64,000 bases of DNA from Methanocalculus chunghsingensis (GTDB lineage Archaea > Halobacteriota > Methanomicrobia > Methanomicrobiales > Methanocorpusculaceae). The DNA is taken from contig NZ_JWHL01000003.1 of NCBI RefSeq assembly GCF_018132105.1, positions 124,001 through 188,000 on the forward strand, read 5' to 3'. The notes beneath the pieces were generated by a model. The model worked only from the letters and a program-made list of their open reading frames with translations. It ran no database searches and was not told the DNA's origin. Of the stretch, positions 52,090 to 61,902 are shown one piece after another (within the stretch, counting starts at the first letter, position 1; each line of letters opens with the position of its first letter). A program made the translations under genes and the position numbers.

Positions 52090-53244
52090 ATGTTTGAAGG
52101 TCTCAGGAATAAACTGAGGGATGTCCGAAACAGGCTTGGTGCTTCCATCGAGGAGCATGCCCGGCCTCTTGACGATTCCCCGTCAGTAACCGCATCTGAT
52201 GAAATAATCGCTCCTGCACCTGCGGAAGATTCTGCACCTGCTGATACCCTGTTGCATGAAGCGATATCTGATGATATTCCTCCTGCACCCGCTCCTGAAA
52301 AGGGTGGTGCATCTGCAAAGCAGCGATGGTCTGAAGAGACGGAACAACCCGTACAAAAGGCCGGCTTTTTTCAGAAGTTCAAAACCCTTGTTACCGAACG
52401 CGAGTTTATTCTGACCGAGAAGGATGTTGCTGACCCGCTCTTTGATCTTGAGATGGTTCTGCTCGAATCTGATGTTGCACTCCCGGTGACCGATGCGATT
52501 ATCGCTCATATGAAGGCGTCTCTTGTCGGTACGAACCGGAAAATCCGCCAGGATCCCGGTAAGATTGTCAGCGATGCACTCAGAGACGCTCTCCGTGAGG
52601 TTCTCGGTGAAGGCCTTGATATCTCGGCATATATCCGGTCACATGAGCGGCCGGTGAAGATCCTCTTCACGGGTGTTAATGGAACCGGAAAGACGACCTC
52701 TATTGCAAAGGTTGCCGATCTCCTTAAAAGAGAGGGCTTTTCCGTCGTCATTGGAGCCGGAGATACCTATCGGGCCGGGGCAATCGAACAGATACAGGTT
52801 CATGCTGATCGCATTGGCGTGCGGCTCATCCACCATCAGGAGGGTGCCGATCCATCTGCCGTCCTCTTTGATACGGTTGAGTACGCACGGGCGCATCAGA
52901 TGGATGTTGTCCTTGCCGATACCGCAGGCAGGTTTCATAACCGGGCAAACCTTATGAGTCAGCTTGAGAAGATCAGGCGGGTTATAAAACCGGATCTCAT
53001 CCTGTATGTCGATGAGGCGACGGCAGGAAATGACGCTGTTGTGCGAGCGGCCGAATTTGACCGGACCGTCGGAGCTGATGGTGTGATACTGACAAAGGCA
53101 GATATGGATCCCAAGGGTGGAGCTGCCATATCCATCGCCTATACTATCGGAAAACCACTCGTCTTCCTCGGGGTTGGCCAGGAATACTCAGATATACAAC
53201 CATTTACACCTGATCTCATCCTCAATGAGATCCTGGGGGACTGA
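52090..53244 (+). CDS. ftsY: Signal recognition particle receptor FtsY
   Basis: This 384-residue GTPase receives ribosome-nascent chain complexes at the membrane by pairing with Srp54. An acidic/alanine-proline N-terminal region (about 25-90) precedes the NG domain: helical N domain (about 95-185), P-loop GVNGTGKTT (195-203), DTAGR and TKADMD. It precedes srp54 by 7 bases, so the receptor and its partner are coexpressed. Confidence 0.96.
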   Translation: MFEGLRNKLRDVRNRLGASIEEHARPLDDSPSVTASDEIIAPAPAEDSAPADTLLHEAISDDIPPAPAPEKGGASAKQRWSEETEQPVQKAGFFQKFKTLVTEREFILTEKDVADPLFDLEMVLLESDVALPVTDAIIAHMKASLVGTNRKIRQDPGKIVSDALRDALREVLGEGLDISAYIRSHERPVKILFTGVNGTGKTTSIAKVADLLKREGFSVVIGAGDTYRAGAIEQIQVHADRIGVRLIHHQEGADPSAVLFDTVEYARAHQMDVVLADTAGRFHNRANLMSQLEKIRRVIKPDLILYVDEATAGNDAVVRAAEFDRTVGADGVILTKADMDPKGGAAISIAYTIGKPLVFLGVGQEYSDIQPFTPDLILNEILGD

Positions 53245-53251
53245 TTAACCG

Positions 53252-54577
53252 ATGCTTGATTCTCTCTCCACATCTCTCAAAGATGCCGTTAAAAAGCTTG
53301 CAGGCAAGGCTGTTGTTGACAGGGCAGCTGTCGAAGAGCTGATACGTGATCTCCAGCGGGCGCTCATCCAGTCTGATGTCAATGTCAAACTTGTGATGCA
53401 GCTCTCCCAGTCAATCAAGAAGCGTGCCCTTGAAGAGGAGCTTCCAAAAGGGATGGGAGTGAAGGATCATGTCCTTCGAATCGTCTACCAGGAACTCGTC
53501 TCCCTGATGGGTCCTGAGACCGAGCTGGAGCTCAAGCCCCAGAAGATCCTGATGGCGGGTCTGCAGGGGTCCGGCAAGACGACAACGACAGGCAAACTAT
53601 GCCGGTATCTTCAGCGGAAAGGGATGAAGGTTGGAGCAATCTGCTGTGACAACTTCCGGCCTGGTGCCTTTGTTCAGCTTCAGACACTCTGCAAAAAGAT
53701 TAATGTCCCAATCTATGGTGATCCAAACGAGAAGGATGCCCTGACGATTGTCAGAAATGGTCTCTCAGCACTTCGTGATGTCGAGGTTATCATCGTCGAT
53801 ACTGCCGGCCGCCATGCCCTTGAAGATGATCTCATCGATGAAATCATGCAGATCAACGACGCGGTTAAGCCGACGCATCGGTGGCTTGTCATCGATGCGG
53901 CCCTTGGTCAGGGAGCGCGTGATCAGGCGAAGAGGTTCCATGAGGCCATTGGTATTGATGGGGTCATCATCACAAAGATGGATGGAACAGCCAAAGGTGG
54001 CGGCGCCCTCTCGGCTGTTGCTGAGACGGGATCGGGTATTGTCTTCATTGGTTCAGGCGAGACGATCGATGATCTCGAACGGTTCGATCCTGATGGATTC
54101 ATCTCACGGCTGCTCGGGATGGGGGATCTCCGTGCTCTGGTTGAACGGGCTGAAGAAGTGATCGAGAGTGATGATCTCGATGTCAATGCAATGATGAAGG
54201 GGAAGTTTACCCTTCGTGATATGTACAAACAGCTTGAAGCCCTCAATAAGATGGGTCCTCTCAAACAGGTCCTCTCAATGCTGCCCCTTGGTAATATGAA
54301 TCTCCCCGGGGAGGTCTATGATGTCACCTCGGTGAAGATGCAGCGGTACCGGGTGATGATGGACTCCATGACGGATGCAGAGCTTGATGATCCGTCTGTT
54401 CTTGGAACATCCCGTATTCACCGGATTGCCTATGGTTCCGGATCGTCAGTTGACCAGGTCCGGGAGCTGATAAAATATTATAAGATGATGCAGAAAGCGT
54501 TGAAAGGCTTCAAGGGAGGAGGGCGCTTCTCTATGAACCGGATGATGAAGCAGTTTGGCGGTGACAAGCTTGGATAG
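53252..54577 (+). CDS. srp54: Signal recognition particle protein Srp54
   Basis: The 441-residue GTPase binds signal sequences and 7S RNA. It has the N domain (about 1-95), the G domain with P-loop GLQGSGKTT (103-111), DTAGRH and [10 protein letters not shown], and the methionine-rich M domain (about 300-441) with helix-turn-helix for 7S RNA and signal binding. The length is normal. The gene ends the ribosome/secretion cluster, and the next gene is convergent, 2 bases away. Confidence 0.97.
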   Translation: MLDSLSTSLKDAVKKLAGKAVVDRAAVEELIRDLQRALIQSDVNVKLVMQLSQSIKKRALEEELPKGMGVKDHVLRIVYQELVSLMGPETELELKPQKILMAGLQGSGKTTTTGKLCRYLQRKGMKVGAICCDNFRPGAFVQLQTLCKKINVPIYGDPNEKDALTIVRNGLSALRDVEVIIVDTAGRHALEDDLIDEIMQINDAVKPTHRWLVIDAALGQGARDQAKRFHEAIGIDGVIITKMDGTAKGGGALSAVAETGSGIVFIGSGETIDDLERFDPDGFISRLLGMGDLRALVERAEEVIESDDLDVNAMMKGKFTLRDMYKQLEALNKMGPLKQVLSMLPLGNMNLPGEVYDVTSVKMQRYRVMMDSMTDAELDDPSVLGTSRIHRIAYGSGSSVDQVRELIKYYKMMQKALKGFKGGGRFSMNRMMKQFGGDKLG

Positions 54578-54579
54578 CC

Positions 54580-54903
54580 TCAGCACCGGCACAGTCTTTT
54601 AATATCCATAAAGGCTTCATCAGTCAGCCTTCCCTTCTTTGAGAGTATCTTTCGTATTGGTACCCATGTCTGATGTGTGGTGAGGATATAGCTCTCATCG
54701 AATAGGTCAAGACCCCCCTCCTTAAAATCATCGAGATCGATCCTGATCGACGGGATCCTGTCTGCAGGCCTGCTTGTACAGGGCACAAGGAGGAGCTGGT
54801 TATCGGCGGCCGAGAGGACGATCGCCGGCCTGTTTTTGCTTCCCCTCCCATCATGGAACGGAAATGGTGCTATGACGACATCACGTGGATTATAGGTTCC
54901 CAT
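54580..54903 (-). CDS. PemK/MazF-like protein
   Basis: The 107-residue protein has the start of MazF/PemK toxins (PRDVVIAPFPFHDGRGSKNRPAIVLS) and the following beta strands. MazF-type toxins cleave mRNA. No antitoxin gene adjoins it: the 120 bases upstream have no clear coding sequence. Either the antitoxin is elsewhere or the protein is not a toxin. ATG at 54903 has GGAGA five bases upstream; a start at 54933 is possible. Confidence 0.8.
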   Translation of the reverse strand: MGTYNPRDVVIAPFPFHDGRGSKNRPAIVLSAADNQLLLVPCTSRPADRIPSIRIDLDDFKEGGLDLFDESYILTTHQTWVPIRKILSKKGRLTDEAFMDIKRLCRC

Positions 54904-55022
54904 TGTCTCTCCTGTATGGATCTCTGCATCCATACCTCTCCATATCATTAAGCGCCTGTCCATCAATATAATTAGGCTATACATTCCTGTTTTGTGGCAC
55001 AAACACCCTTCAGGAGTCCAGT

Positions 55023-55598
55023 GTGGAACAAATTATGCGACGGTTTGCAATTATCGGCCACCGTGCCGTCACGGATCCGGGCTTTTCGCTCAATGATATG
55101 CCCGGAAGTGCAGGGAGGATGGATGTCCTCTGCCGCTGTGTGAATGCCTCCTTCTTCCTCTCCCATGATCTGAGACGGGATGTTGAGTGTTACCTCATTC
55201 TCAAAGGCGGAGAGGAGATGACTGTCCGTTTCTCCGGAGAGAGGGTCAGATCACTTAATCCTGATGAACGGAGTAGTGGAGCCCTCATCAAAAAGGCCCT
55301 TGCAAAGCCTTGTGGCGAAGAGTTTACCGAATCATCTCCCGGTGTATCGATACGGCGTGGCGGCCTTCGAAAGCTCCTTACAGAATACTCCTTTGCCATA
55401 CTCGATGAAGGGGGTGCCGATATCCGTTCTGCAGGTATGATTCCTGAAAACCTCCTCCTCTCTGATCATCAGAACTTCACCGAAGAGGAGGATATACTGG
55501 TTGCGGATCTTCCGCGCATCTCTGTCGGGCCAAAGGTCCTCCATGCCGATCATACGATCACCGTTGTCCTCAATGAAGTGGATCGGAGGGGATTGTAA
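55023..55598 (+). CDS. trmY: tRNA (pseudouridine54-N1)-methyltransferase TrmY
   Basis: The 191-residue SPOUT methyltransferase makes N1-methylpseudouridine at tRNA position 54. It has RFAIIGHRA, GSAGRMDVLCRC and the C-terminal knotted region LPRISVGPKVLHADHTI that binds S-adenosylmethionine. The GTG at 55023 has GGAG six bases upstream, so it is preferred to the ATG at 55035. It overlaps pus10 by 1 base (TAATG); Pus10 makes the substrate pseudouridine 54, so the two genes act in sequence. Confidence 0.94.
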   Translation: MEQIMRRFAIIGHRAVTDPGFSLNDMPGSAGRMDVLCRCVNASFFLSHDLRRDVECYLILKGGEEMTVRFSGERVRSLNPDERSSGALIKKALAKPCGEEFTESSPGVSIRRGGLRKLLTEYSFAILDEGGADIRSAGMIPENLLLSDHQNFTEEEDILVADLPRISVGPKVLHADHTITVVLNEVDRRGL

Positions 55599-56839
55599 TG
55601 GATCTCCTCTCTTTAACCGGCCGTATTCTTGAGTATGGACCGATCTGTGATCACTGTCTCGGCCGCCTCTTTGCAAAGCGATCATTTGGCATCTCAAATG
55701 ATGAACGGGGGCATGCCCTCAGGTTGAGCCATGCACTTGCAGAGAATCAACGTTTCTCACCCTATGAACGCGGCACCTGTAGCGTCTGTATGGATCTCTT
55801 CACTGAGATTGATGTATGGGCTGAGCGTGTTGCGGCTGCTCTTGCGGGTATCGATCATGAGACCTTCGTCATCGGGACGCGTGTCCCTCCCATGATCGCG
55901 GAATCCGAGGAGATGCTCTGGAGTGATTTCTCCTTACCTGATCCCGAACCTCTCAAATCGGAGATGAACCGGGAGGTCGGAAAAGCGGTTGCCAGGATAA
56001 CCGGAAAGCGGGGAGAGACGAAGAATCCTGAGGTGACCATCATCCTCAATATCCCTGAAGAGATTGTTGAGGTTCAGATCGCTCCGGTCTTCTTTTATGG
56101 GAGATATAGAAAACTTGAGCGTGGTATCCCACAGACTCACTGGGACTGTCGCGCATGCCGTGGTTCCGGCTGTGATCTCTGCGGGGGCTCGGGGAAGCAG
56201 TATCCCGATTCCGTCGAAGAGCTCATCGGGAGGCCGGCTGTAGAACTCTTCAGGGCAGAGGGGGCTCTCCTGCATGGAGCTGGCCGGGAAGATATCGATG
56301 CGCTGATGGTCGGATCCGGGCGTCCTTTCATCATGGAGGTACTCTCTCCAACCCATCGCGGCGTTGATCTCAAGGCCCTTGAGTCAGCTATCAATCATTC
56401 AGCGAATGGCAGGGTTGAGGTATCGATTGAGCGATGGAGTGCACGGCGGGAGGTGGAAACTCTTAAATCGCACAAAGCGCATAAGACATACAGGATTCTG
56501 GTCGATATTGACGGCCATACATCTCTGGATGAGGTCAGAAAAGCCCTGGATGCCCTGAATGGGGCAGTTATCCATCAACGCACCCCCCGCCGTGTTGCAC
56601 ATCGGAGGGCGGACCTTGTCAGGGAGCGCATGGTCGTTCAGATCGAGTGTCTGGGTGTAGAGAATGGCCGGTACCTGATCGAAGTGGTCGGGGAGGCTGG
56701 TCTTTACATCAAAGAGCTCATATCAGGAGATGGCGGGAGGACAACCCCCAGCCTCTCAGAGATCCTCGGTATACCTGCACTGGTGGTGACACTTGATGTC
56801 ACCTCGGTGGAGGGTATGCCTGAGAATGGAGACGAATAA
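55598..56839 (+). CDS. pus10: tRNA pseudouridine synthase Pus10
   Basis: The 413-residue enzyme makes pseudouridine at tRNA positions 54 and 55. The N-terminal THUMP-related part has CxxC pairs (C17/C20 and CSVC) for zinc, a central part has CRACRGSGCDLCGG, and the catalytic part has the Asp in REDIDALMVGSGRPF, followed by the KRxKTYRILV-like strand. It follows trmY as TAATG and precedes L21e by 2 bases. Confidence 0.95.
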   Translation: MDLLSLTGRILEYGPICDHCLGRLFAKRSFGISNDERGHALRLSHALAENQRFSPYERGTCSVCMDLFTEIDVWAERVAAALAGIDHETFVIGTRVPPMIAESEEMLWSDFSLPDPEPLKSEMNREVGKAVARITGKRGETKNPEVTIILNIPEEIVEVQIAPVFFYGRYRKLERGIPQTHWDCRACRGSGCDLCGGSGKQYPDSVEELIGRPAVELFRAEGALLHGAGREDIDALMVGSGRPFIMEVLSPTHRGVDLKALESAINHSANGRVEVSIERWSARREVETLKSHKAHKTYRILVDIDGHTSLDEVRKALDALNGAVIHQRTPRRVAHRRADLVRERMVVQIECLGVENGRYLIEVVGEAGLYIKELISGDGGRTTPSLSEILGIPALVVTLDVTSVEGMPENGDE

Positions 56840-56841
56840 TC

Positions 56842-57135
56842 ATGGCACTACATAACGGTCCACGGAAGAAGACGCGATATAAGTTCAAGAAAGCACTCAG
56901 AGCACGTGGTCTCCCACCGGTGACCTCTGTCATTCAGCAGTTTGACGAGGGGCAGAAGGTTCACATTGTTGTGGAACCAAGTATCCACAAAGGGATGCCT
57001 CACCGAAGGTTCCATGGTAAGACCGGAACGGTTATCGGTCAGCGGGGTCAGGCATGGGTCCTTGAGATCAAAGACGGAAACGCAACGAAGACCGTCATTG
57101 CACGACCACAACATCTAAAAGCTCAAAAATATTAA
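56842..57135 (+). CDS. rpl21e: 50S ribosomal protein L21e
   Basis: This 97-residue protein binds 5S rRNA/23S rRNA near the central protuberance. It shows GPRKKTRYKFKK at the start, HIVVEPSIHKGMPHRRFHGKTG and GQRGQAWVLEI, the standard L21e blocks. It starts 2 bases after pus10 and is followed by rpoF and DUF655, a common archaeal order. Confidence 0.97.
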   Translation: MALHNGPRKKTRYKFKKALRARGLPPVTSVIQQFDEGQKVHIVVEPSIHKGMPHRRFHGKTGTVIGQRGQAWVLEIKDGNATKTVIARPQHLKAQKY

Positions 57136-57158
57136 TTAGACGTAATCTGGTGATTGTC

Positions 57159-57509
57159 ATGAAAGTTAAGGCACTTATTAGCGAGGAGAGGGTTACCCTT
57201 CCGGAGATCCGTGAAGAACTTCTCAGGATTGAGGCTACACGCCTGGAGTCCGGTAAAGAGATGTCCTACGAGCTGAAGAAGAGCATCGAACATGTCAATC
57301 ACCTCGCAAAAATCTCGTCGGAAGCTTCAAAAGAGCTTGTCTCTGAACTGCTGGGTCTTGAGAAGATGAAACCGGATATTGCATACCGGATCACAAATCT
57401 CATGCCCGTCAACAGAGATGAGCTCCGTGCTATTTATGCAAAGGAACGCTTTACGCTGACTACTGAAGAGCTTGATTCGATCCTTGATCTCGTTTCATCA
57501 AAACGGTGA
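57159..57509 (+). CDS. rpoF: RNA polymerase subunit Rpo4 (RpoF)
   Basis: The 116-residue subunit pairs with Rpo7 on the polymerase stalk. It is mostly helical with the HRDC-like C-terminal domain (LMPVNRDELRAIYAKERF near the end). ATG at 57159 is chosen with GGTGATT upstream; GTG at 57150 is possible. L21e upstream and DUF655 downstream are the standard neighbours. Confidence 0.95.
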   Translation: MKVKALISEERVTLPEIREELLRIEATRLESGKEMSYELKKSIEHVNHLAKISSEASKELVSELLGLEKMKPDIAYRITNLMPVNRDELRAIYAKERFTLTTEELDSILDLVSSKR

Positions 57510-57521
57510 GGTGATTTGAGC

Positions 57522-58082
57522 ATGAGGGCAGAGAAGAAAGAGAGTCAAGCGTTAGCGATTGATGTACTGCAACACGGGTATGCTGATGATCCCCGTCCGA
57601 TTATAAAGCGCGAACCTGTGGTAATTGCAGTTGGTGTTGATCAGTTCAAACTTCTTGAGATCATCCCAAAGACTGTTAATGTGGATATTCATGAGATACT
57701 CTACATCGGTGATGGTGAACGTCCGAAGGTTGAACGTGTGAAAAGAAGGCTGAAATATGAGGAGCTGACATCAACCGCACGTCTTGAACTTCCCTTTGCA
57801 ATAGAGAAGATCGTCTCTCAGAATGAGGCACGTTTTGTTGAATTCTTTAACAAATCCGTTCCAATAAGTCTGAAGCTCCATATGCTCCACCTCCTTCCCG
57901 GAATTGGGAAGAAACTTCTCTCTGAGGTTCTCGAGGCACGCCAGAAGGCACCGTTCACAAGCTTTGATGATATCCGGAGCCGGATTAAGGCGATGCAACA
58001 TCCTGAGAGGATGATCGCTGAGCGCATTCTTGAGGAGATAATGGATCCGAGCGTCAAACACCATCTCTTCACATCACGATGA
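57522..58082 (+). CDS. DUF655 family putative RNA-binding protein
   Basis: This 186-residue archaeal protein has a beta-rich N-terminal OB-like part (about 10-90) with KTVNVDIHEILYIGDG, and a C-terminal helix-hairpin-helix domain (about 110-170; LPGIGKKLLSEVLEARQ and FTSFDDIRSRI). It likely binds RNA or DNA in translation. ATG at 57522 has GAGGTGAT upstream. It ends overlapping rsmA by 4 bases. Confidence 0.9.
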   Translation: MRAEKKESQALAIDVLQHGYADDPRPIIKREPVVIAVGVDQFKLLEIIPKTVNVDIHEILYIGDGERPKVERVKRRLKYEELTSTARLELPFAIEKIVSQNEARFVEFFNKSVPISLKLHMLHLLPGIGKKLLSEVLEARQKAPFTSFDDIRSRIKAMQHPERMIAERILEEIMDPSVKHHLFTSR

Positions 58083-58855
58083 GAGCCCGACTGGACCAGC
58101 ACTTTCTTGCAGATCCTTCCGCAGTAGAGCGGATCGCAGGCGCAGTTCCGGTGAACGGTCGCCGGGTACTTGAGATCGGTCCCGGCGGCGGCATTCTGAC
58201 ACGCGCCCTCCTTGAACGGGGGGCGACCGTCATCGCAGTTGAGATCGATAGTTCTCTTGTATCCGATCTGAAGATACTTTTCAGAGAAGAGATTGCTGCC
58301 GGCCGCCTTATCCTTGTTCATGGAGATGCGACCCGATGTCCTCTCCCTGCATTTGATATCGTCGTTGCCAACCTTCCTTACTCAGCCTCTTCTCCTATCA
58401 CATTCCGCCTTCTTTCGATCGGTTTTGAGGTTGCTGTCCTGATGTACCAGTGGGAGTTTGCGAGGCGCATGCTCACCCCGGCAGGTATGCCTGATACGAG
58501 CCGCCTTTCGGTGATGGTTCAGACCTATGCGAAGGTAAAACCTCTCCTTGAACTTCCTCCAGAGGCTTTCTCCCCGCCTCCCGAGGTCTGGTCCATGGTC
58601 GTCCGCATCACCCCGGCTGATCCCCCGATCCCTATCCAGGATAATACAGTCTATGCGGATCTTGTCCGGATGCTCTTTTCACACCGGAGAAAGACCGTCA
58701 GGAACTGCCTAAAATCTGCCCGGGGCATCTTTGGATCTGAGCGGATTGATCATCTCATTGGCAGCCTTGATGATACAACCCTTGCTTTGCGGCCGGAGAG
58801 GCTGCCTCTTCTGGCGTTTGCAGAGATGGCCAACATCCTTGCAGATGCAGAGTAA
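58079..58855 (+). CDS. rsmA: 16S rRNA dimethyladenosine transferase RsmA/Dim1
   Basis: The 258-residue enzyme dimethylates two adjacent adenosines near the 3' end of 16S rRNA. It begins RLDQHFLADPSA, has the S-adenosylmethionine loop EIGPGGGILTRAL and the catalytic NLPYS motif. The C-terminal helical domain and RKTVRNCLK follow. Its start lies in the DUF655 stop. Confidence 0.96.
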   Translation: MRARLDQHFLADPSAVERIAGAVPVNGRRVLEIGPGGGILTRALLERGATVIAVEIDSSLVSDLKILFREEIAAGRLILVHGDATRCPLPAFDIVVANLPYSASSPITFRLLSIGFEVAVLMYQWEFARRMLTPAGMPDTSRLSVMVQTYAKVKPLLELPPEAFSPPPEVWSMVVRITPADPPIPIQDNTVYADLVRMLFSHRRKTVRNCLKSARGIFGSERIDHLIGSLDDTTLALRPERLPLLAFAEMANILADAE

Positions 58856-58864
58856 TCATCTTCT

Positions 58865-59431
58865 ATGTCTCTCTATCATTCCGAGGTTTATTTCCCTGCA
58901 GAGGATACGCATCTCCTCCTTGAAGCGGCACGCCGGGTTCTCCGCCCGGGAGATCAGGTGCTTGAGATAGGGACGGGAAGCGGCGAGATCGCTGCAGGTC
59001 TCCTTCAGATGGCTGATCGGATTGTGGCAACAGATATCAATCCTCATGCCGCAGAGATGGCTTTTTCACGTGGGGTACCGGTCATCAGGACTGATCTCTT
59101 CTCAGGCCTCTCGGGGCGGTTTGATCTCATTATCTTCAATCCCCCGTATCTCCCGACTGTTGAAGAGGAGCGGATAGATGACTGGCTGGAATATGCACTT
59201 GATGGGGGAGAGGATGGAAGAAGGACAATTCAACGCTTCCTTGAGGTCGCTCCTGATCACCTGACCCTGCAGGGCAGGATTCTTCTCCTTGTCTCTTCTC
59301 TTACAGGCATTTCAGAAGTCTCATCCCTCTTCAGCAAAGCGGGAATGATCGCCTTTACTGTTGCAGAAGAAGTATGTGAAGGTGAAAATCTCGTAGTTCT
59401 CCTTGGTATGCGGGATCTCTGCCGGGTATAA
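58865..59431 (+). CDS. HemK2-like N5-glutamine methyltransferase
   Basis: The 188-residue S-adenosylmethionine methyltransferase has the EIGTGSGEIAAGLL loop and the NPPYLP motif of PrmC/Mtq2 proteins, which methylate the GGQ glutamine of release factors. No N-terminal PrmC domain is present, as in the archaeal/eukaryotic Mtq2 branch. It follows rsmA by 9 bases and closes the translation cluster. Confidence 0.91.
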   Translation: MSLYHSEVYFPAEDTHLLLEAARRVLRPGDQVLEIGTGSGEIAAGLLQMADRIVATDINPHAAEMAFSRGVPVIRTDLFSGLSGRFDLIIFNPPYLPTVEEERIDDWLEYALDGGEDGRRTIQRFLEVAPDHLTLQGRILLLVSSLTGISEVSSLFSKAGMIAFTVAEEVCEGENLVVLLGMRDLCRV

Positions 59432-59435
59432 GTTC

Positions 59436-60035
59436 TTATCCCTGTTCCGCCGGGCAGAACCGGCAAAGTGCGTACACAACCTCGTCCGCCCGATCCCGGA
59501 CAGGACAATAGATCACCCCCCCCTTCTTTTTCACCTGTAATCCTCCGGGAAAAGGGGTTCCGACCGGATGGACTGATTCATGAAGGACGAAGATTCGAAA
59601 GGCCGAGAGGAGGAAGTAGAGGAGTCTCCCCATCGGGGTCATATGTGCACCCCCCGCATGATCAGGTGAGAGGCATGCTTCTTGTATCATATGGCAGTAT
59701 GTCAGAAAAAGCACCTTATTGTGGAGAGGATCCTGTAAAGCTTTGATCTTCCCTTCCCTCTTCATCAGAAGAATCCTGTGGTATGTCCCAAATATCTGTT
59801 CTGATGTATGATCAGAGAGTCTTTCCCGATATTCCGGGGGCAGATTTCTGATCTCCTGCTTCAGGGCAGCTGCAATCTGCATCAGGTCATAGGGTGTGTA
59901 ATGATGCAGCTCCTCTGCGATCAAATCACCCAGGTCAGATTGCATCTCTGCCTTCATGAGGCGTGCTGTGACTGATTCGATCTCCTCTCTGACTCGCTCT
60001 CCTTTCAGTTTGAGTCTGCTACTACGCATGTGCAC
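59436..60035 (-). CDS. DUF2115 (UPF0305) family protein
   Basis: This 199-residue, largely helical protein belongs to a family found mainly in methanogens. It ends in a cysteine-containing block (IYCPVRDRADEVVYALCRFCPAEQG, in parts), which may bind metal or an iron-sulfur cluster with C upstream at QEAC. The function is unknown. GTG at 60035 has GGTGA six bases upstream; the ATG at 60029 is the alternative. It is convergent with the HemK2-like gene. Confidence 0.85.
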   Translation of the reverse strand: MHMRSSRLKLKGERVREEIESVTARLMKAEMQSDLGDLIAEELHHYTPYDLMQIAAALKQEIRNLPPEYRERLSDHTSEQIFGTYHRILLMKREGKIKALQDPLHNKVLFLTYCHMIQEACLSPDHAGGAHMTPMGRLLYFLLSAFRIFVLHESVHPVGTPFPGGLQVKKKGGVIYCPVRDRADEVVYALCRFCPAEQG

Positions 60036-60151
60036 TATTCTTCACCGCCTGTTCCGGAGAAATCATCTCATCGATCAACACTTCCTGTATCCGGGAATTG
60101 ATCTCTTATCATCCAAAGCATAGTATAGCTTGAAGGAGGATAAGTACACCG

Positions 60152-61408
60152 ATGGCCAGAGGATTGACTGTTGCTGAGAAGATATTCTCACGAAGATGTC
60201 ACAGGGAGAAGAAGGCTGGTGATGTCGTTATGGCGCCAATAGATGCCGCAATGATCCATGATATCACCGGACCCCTTGCTATCACCCAGTTTTGGGAGAT
60301 GGGGGGAGAACGCGTCTTTGATCCCGAGAAGATCATTCTCCTTTTCGATCACCAGATCCCTGCCGATTCCATTCCGGCTGCAAAAAATCATGTGATGATG
60401 CGGGCATTTGCCGAGGAGCAGGGGATCGTCAATTATGATCTTCGGGAAGGTGTCTGCCACCAGGTTGCTCTTGAGAAGGGGAGGGTTGCACCTGGTGATA
60501 TCGTTGTCGGGAGTGACTCACACACCTGCATGTATGGAGCTGTCGGGGCATTCGCAACCGGTATCGGCTCGACCGATATGGGATTTGCCCTGAAGTTCGG
60601 TGCCCTGTACTTCCGGGTTCCCGAGAGTATCAGGGTCGGAGCAGAAGGCCGGTTTGCATCCCGGGTCGGTCCCAAGGATCTTATCCTCAGGCTTACCGGT
60701 GATATCGGGGCAGATGGTGCCACCTATTGTGCGCTTGAGTTTGGTGGCTCAGCCTTTGAAGAGATGGATATGCCGGGCAGGATGACCTGCTGTAATATGG
60801 CAATTGAGATGGGTGGGAAGGCCGGGATAGTCCCCCCTGATGAGGTGACTCGAGCATATCTGAAGGAGCGGAGGTCATTTGATCCTGTCGAGCTCTCCCC
60901 TGATTCGGATGCAGTGTATCTTGATCAGCGGTCATATGATGTGTCTGATCTCTCACCACAGGTTGCCGTTCCCCATAATGTAGATAATGTCGTCTCCGTT
61001 GAGGAGGTTGCAGGGCGGAAGGTCGATCAGGTCTTCATCGGCTCCTGCACAAACGGAAGGTTTGAGGATATGCAGGAGGCTGCCGAGGTTCTTGGTAATG
61101 AGACCTTCTCTGATAAGGTGCGGGTGATCATCATCCCGGCATCCCGTGACGAGTATCTCAAGACCCTCCGTGCAGGGCTCATTGAACGGTTCGTCGAGGC
61201 AGGTGCCCTTGTCGAGGCACCCTGCTGTGGTCCGTGCATGGGTGGGGCATTCGGTCTCCTTGCACCGGGGGAGGTGTCCCTCTCGACATCCAACCGGAAC
61301 TTCCGGGGACGGCAGGGAAGTACGGAGGCAGAAGTCTACCTCTCGTCCCCGGCGACGGCGGCGGCAAGTGCTCTGTATGGGGAGATAACCGATCCAAGGG
61401 GGGTGTAA
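60152..61408 (+). CDS. leuC: 3-isopropylmalate/homoaconitate dehydratase, large subunit
   Basis: The 418-residue aconitase-family protein isomerises 2-substituted malates. Its [4Fe-4S] ligands are C299 (GSCTNG), C359 and C362 (CCGPC). It begins with the archaeal-type LeuC/HacA sequence [13 protein letters not shown]. In methanogens such proteins serve leucine, isoleucine (citramalate) or coenzyme B (homoaconitate) synthesis, and the assignment cannot be separated by eye. leuD follows with TAATG overlap and leuB follows that. SD GGAGG lies about 12 bases upstream of the ATG. Confidence 0.92.
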   Translation: MARGLTVAEKIFSRRCHREKKAGDVVMAPIDAAMIHDITGPLAITQFWEMGGERVFDPEKIILLFDHQIPADSIPAAKNHVMMRAFAEEQGIVNYDLREGVCHQVALEKGRVAPGDIVVGSDSHTCMYGAVGAFATGIGSTDMGFALKFGALYFRVPESIRVGAEGRFASRVGPKDLILRLTGDIGADGATYCALEFGGSAFEEMDMPGRMTCCNMAIEMGGKAGIVPPDEVTRAYLKERRSFDPVELSPDSDAVYLDQRSYDVSDLSPQVAVPHNVDNVVSVEEVAGRKVDQVFIGSCTNGRFEDMQEAAEVLGNETFSDKVRVIIIPASRDEYLKTLRAGLIERFVEAGALVEAPCCGPCMGGAFGLLAPGEVSLSTSNRNFRGRQGSTEAEVYLSSPATAAASALYGEITDPRGV

Positions 61409-61902
61409 TGGCGATGCGTGTCTGGAAATTTGGCAACGATATCGATACGGATGCAATCATACCGGGTCGTTTTCTGACAATCTATGATGAAAAAGAGCTT
61501 GCATCATATGCGTTTGAGGGAACCCGCGATGAATTTTCAAAGGAGGCAGATGATGGGGATATCATCGTCGGCGGACGGAACTTTGGCTGCGGATCATCCC
61601 GCGAGCATGCCCCGCTTGCTATCCGTGGTGCCGGGGTCCGGGTGATCGTCGCAGAGTCGTTTGCAAGGATATTTTATCGAAACGCTATCAATACCGGACT
61701 TCTTCCTCTTGTTTGTGAAGATGCCGGGGCTATTAAAGATGGCGCAGAACTGATTGTACATACGGATGAAGGATACATTGAGTCGGCCGGGAAGCGATAC
61801 CCGATCGATCCTGTTCCGGAATTCCTTCTTGAAATTATTCAGGCGGGGGGCCTCGTTGCCTATGCACGGGCGCACCCGGAGGTGAAGACATGCACAGAGT
61901 AG
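61408..61902 (+). CDS. leuD: 3-isopropylmalate/homoaconitate dehydratase, small subunit
   Basis: The 164-residue swivel domain completes the dehydratase active site. It has DIDTDAIIPGRFLT near the N-terminus and the NFGCGSSREHAP motif. The loop between them reads FLTIYD, not the YLRT or YLVY loop described from Methanocaldococcus for homoaconitase and isopropylmalate isomerase, so the substrate stays open. ATG at 61408 overlaps the leuC stop; leuB overlaps its end by 13 bases. Confidence 0.92.
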   Translation: MAMRVWKFGNDIDTDAIIPGRFLTIYDEKELASYAFEGTRDEFSKEADDGDIIVGGRNFGCGSSREHAPLAIRGAGVRVIVAESFARIFYRNAINTGLLPLVCEDAGAIKDGAELIVHTDEGYIESAGKRYPIDPVPEFLLEIIQAGGLVAYARAHPEVKTCTE

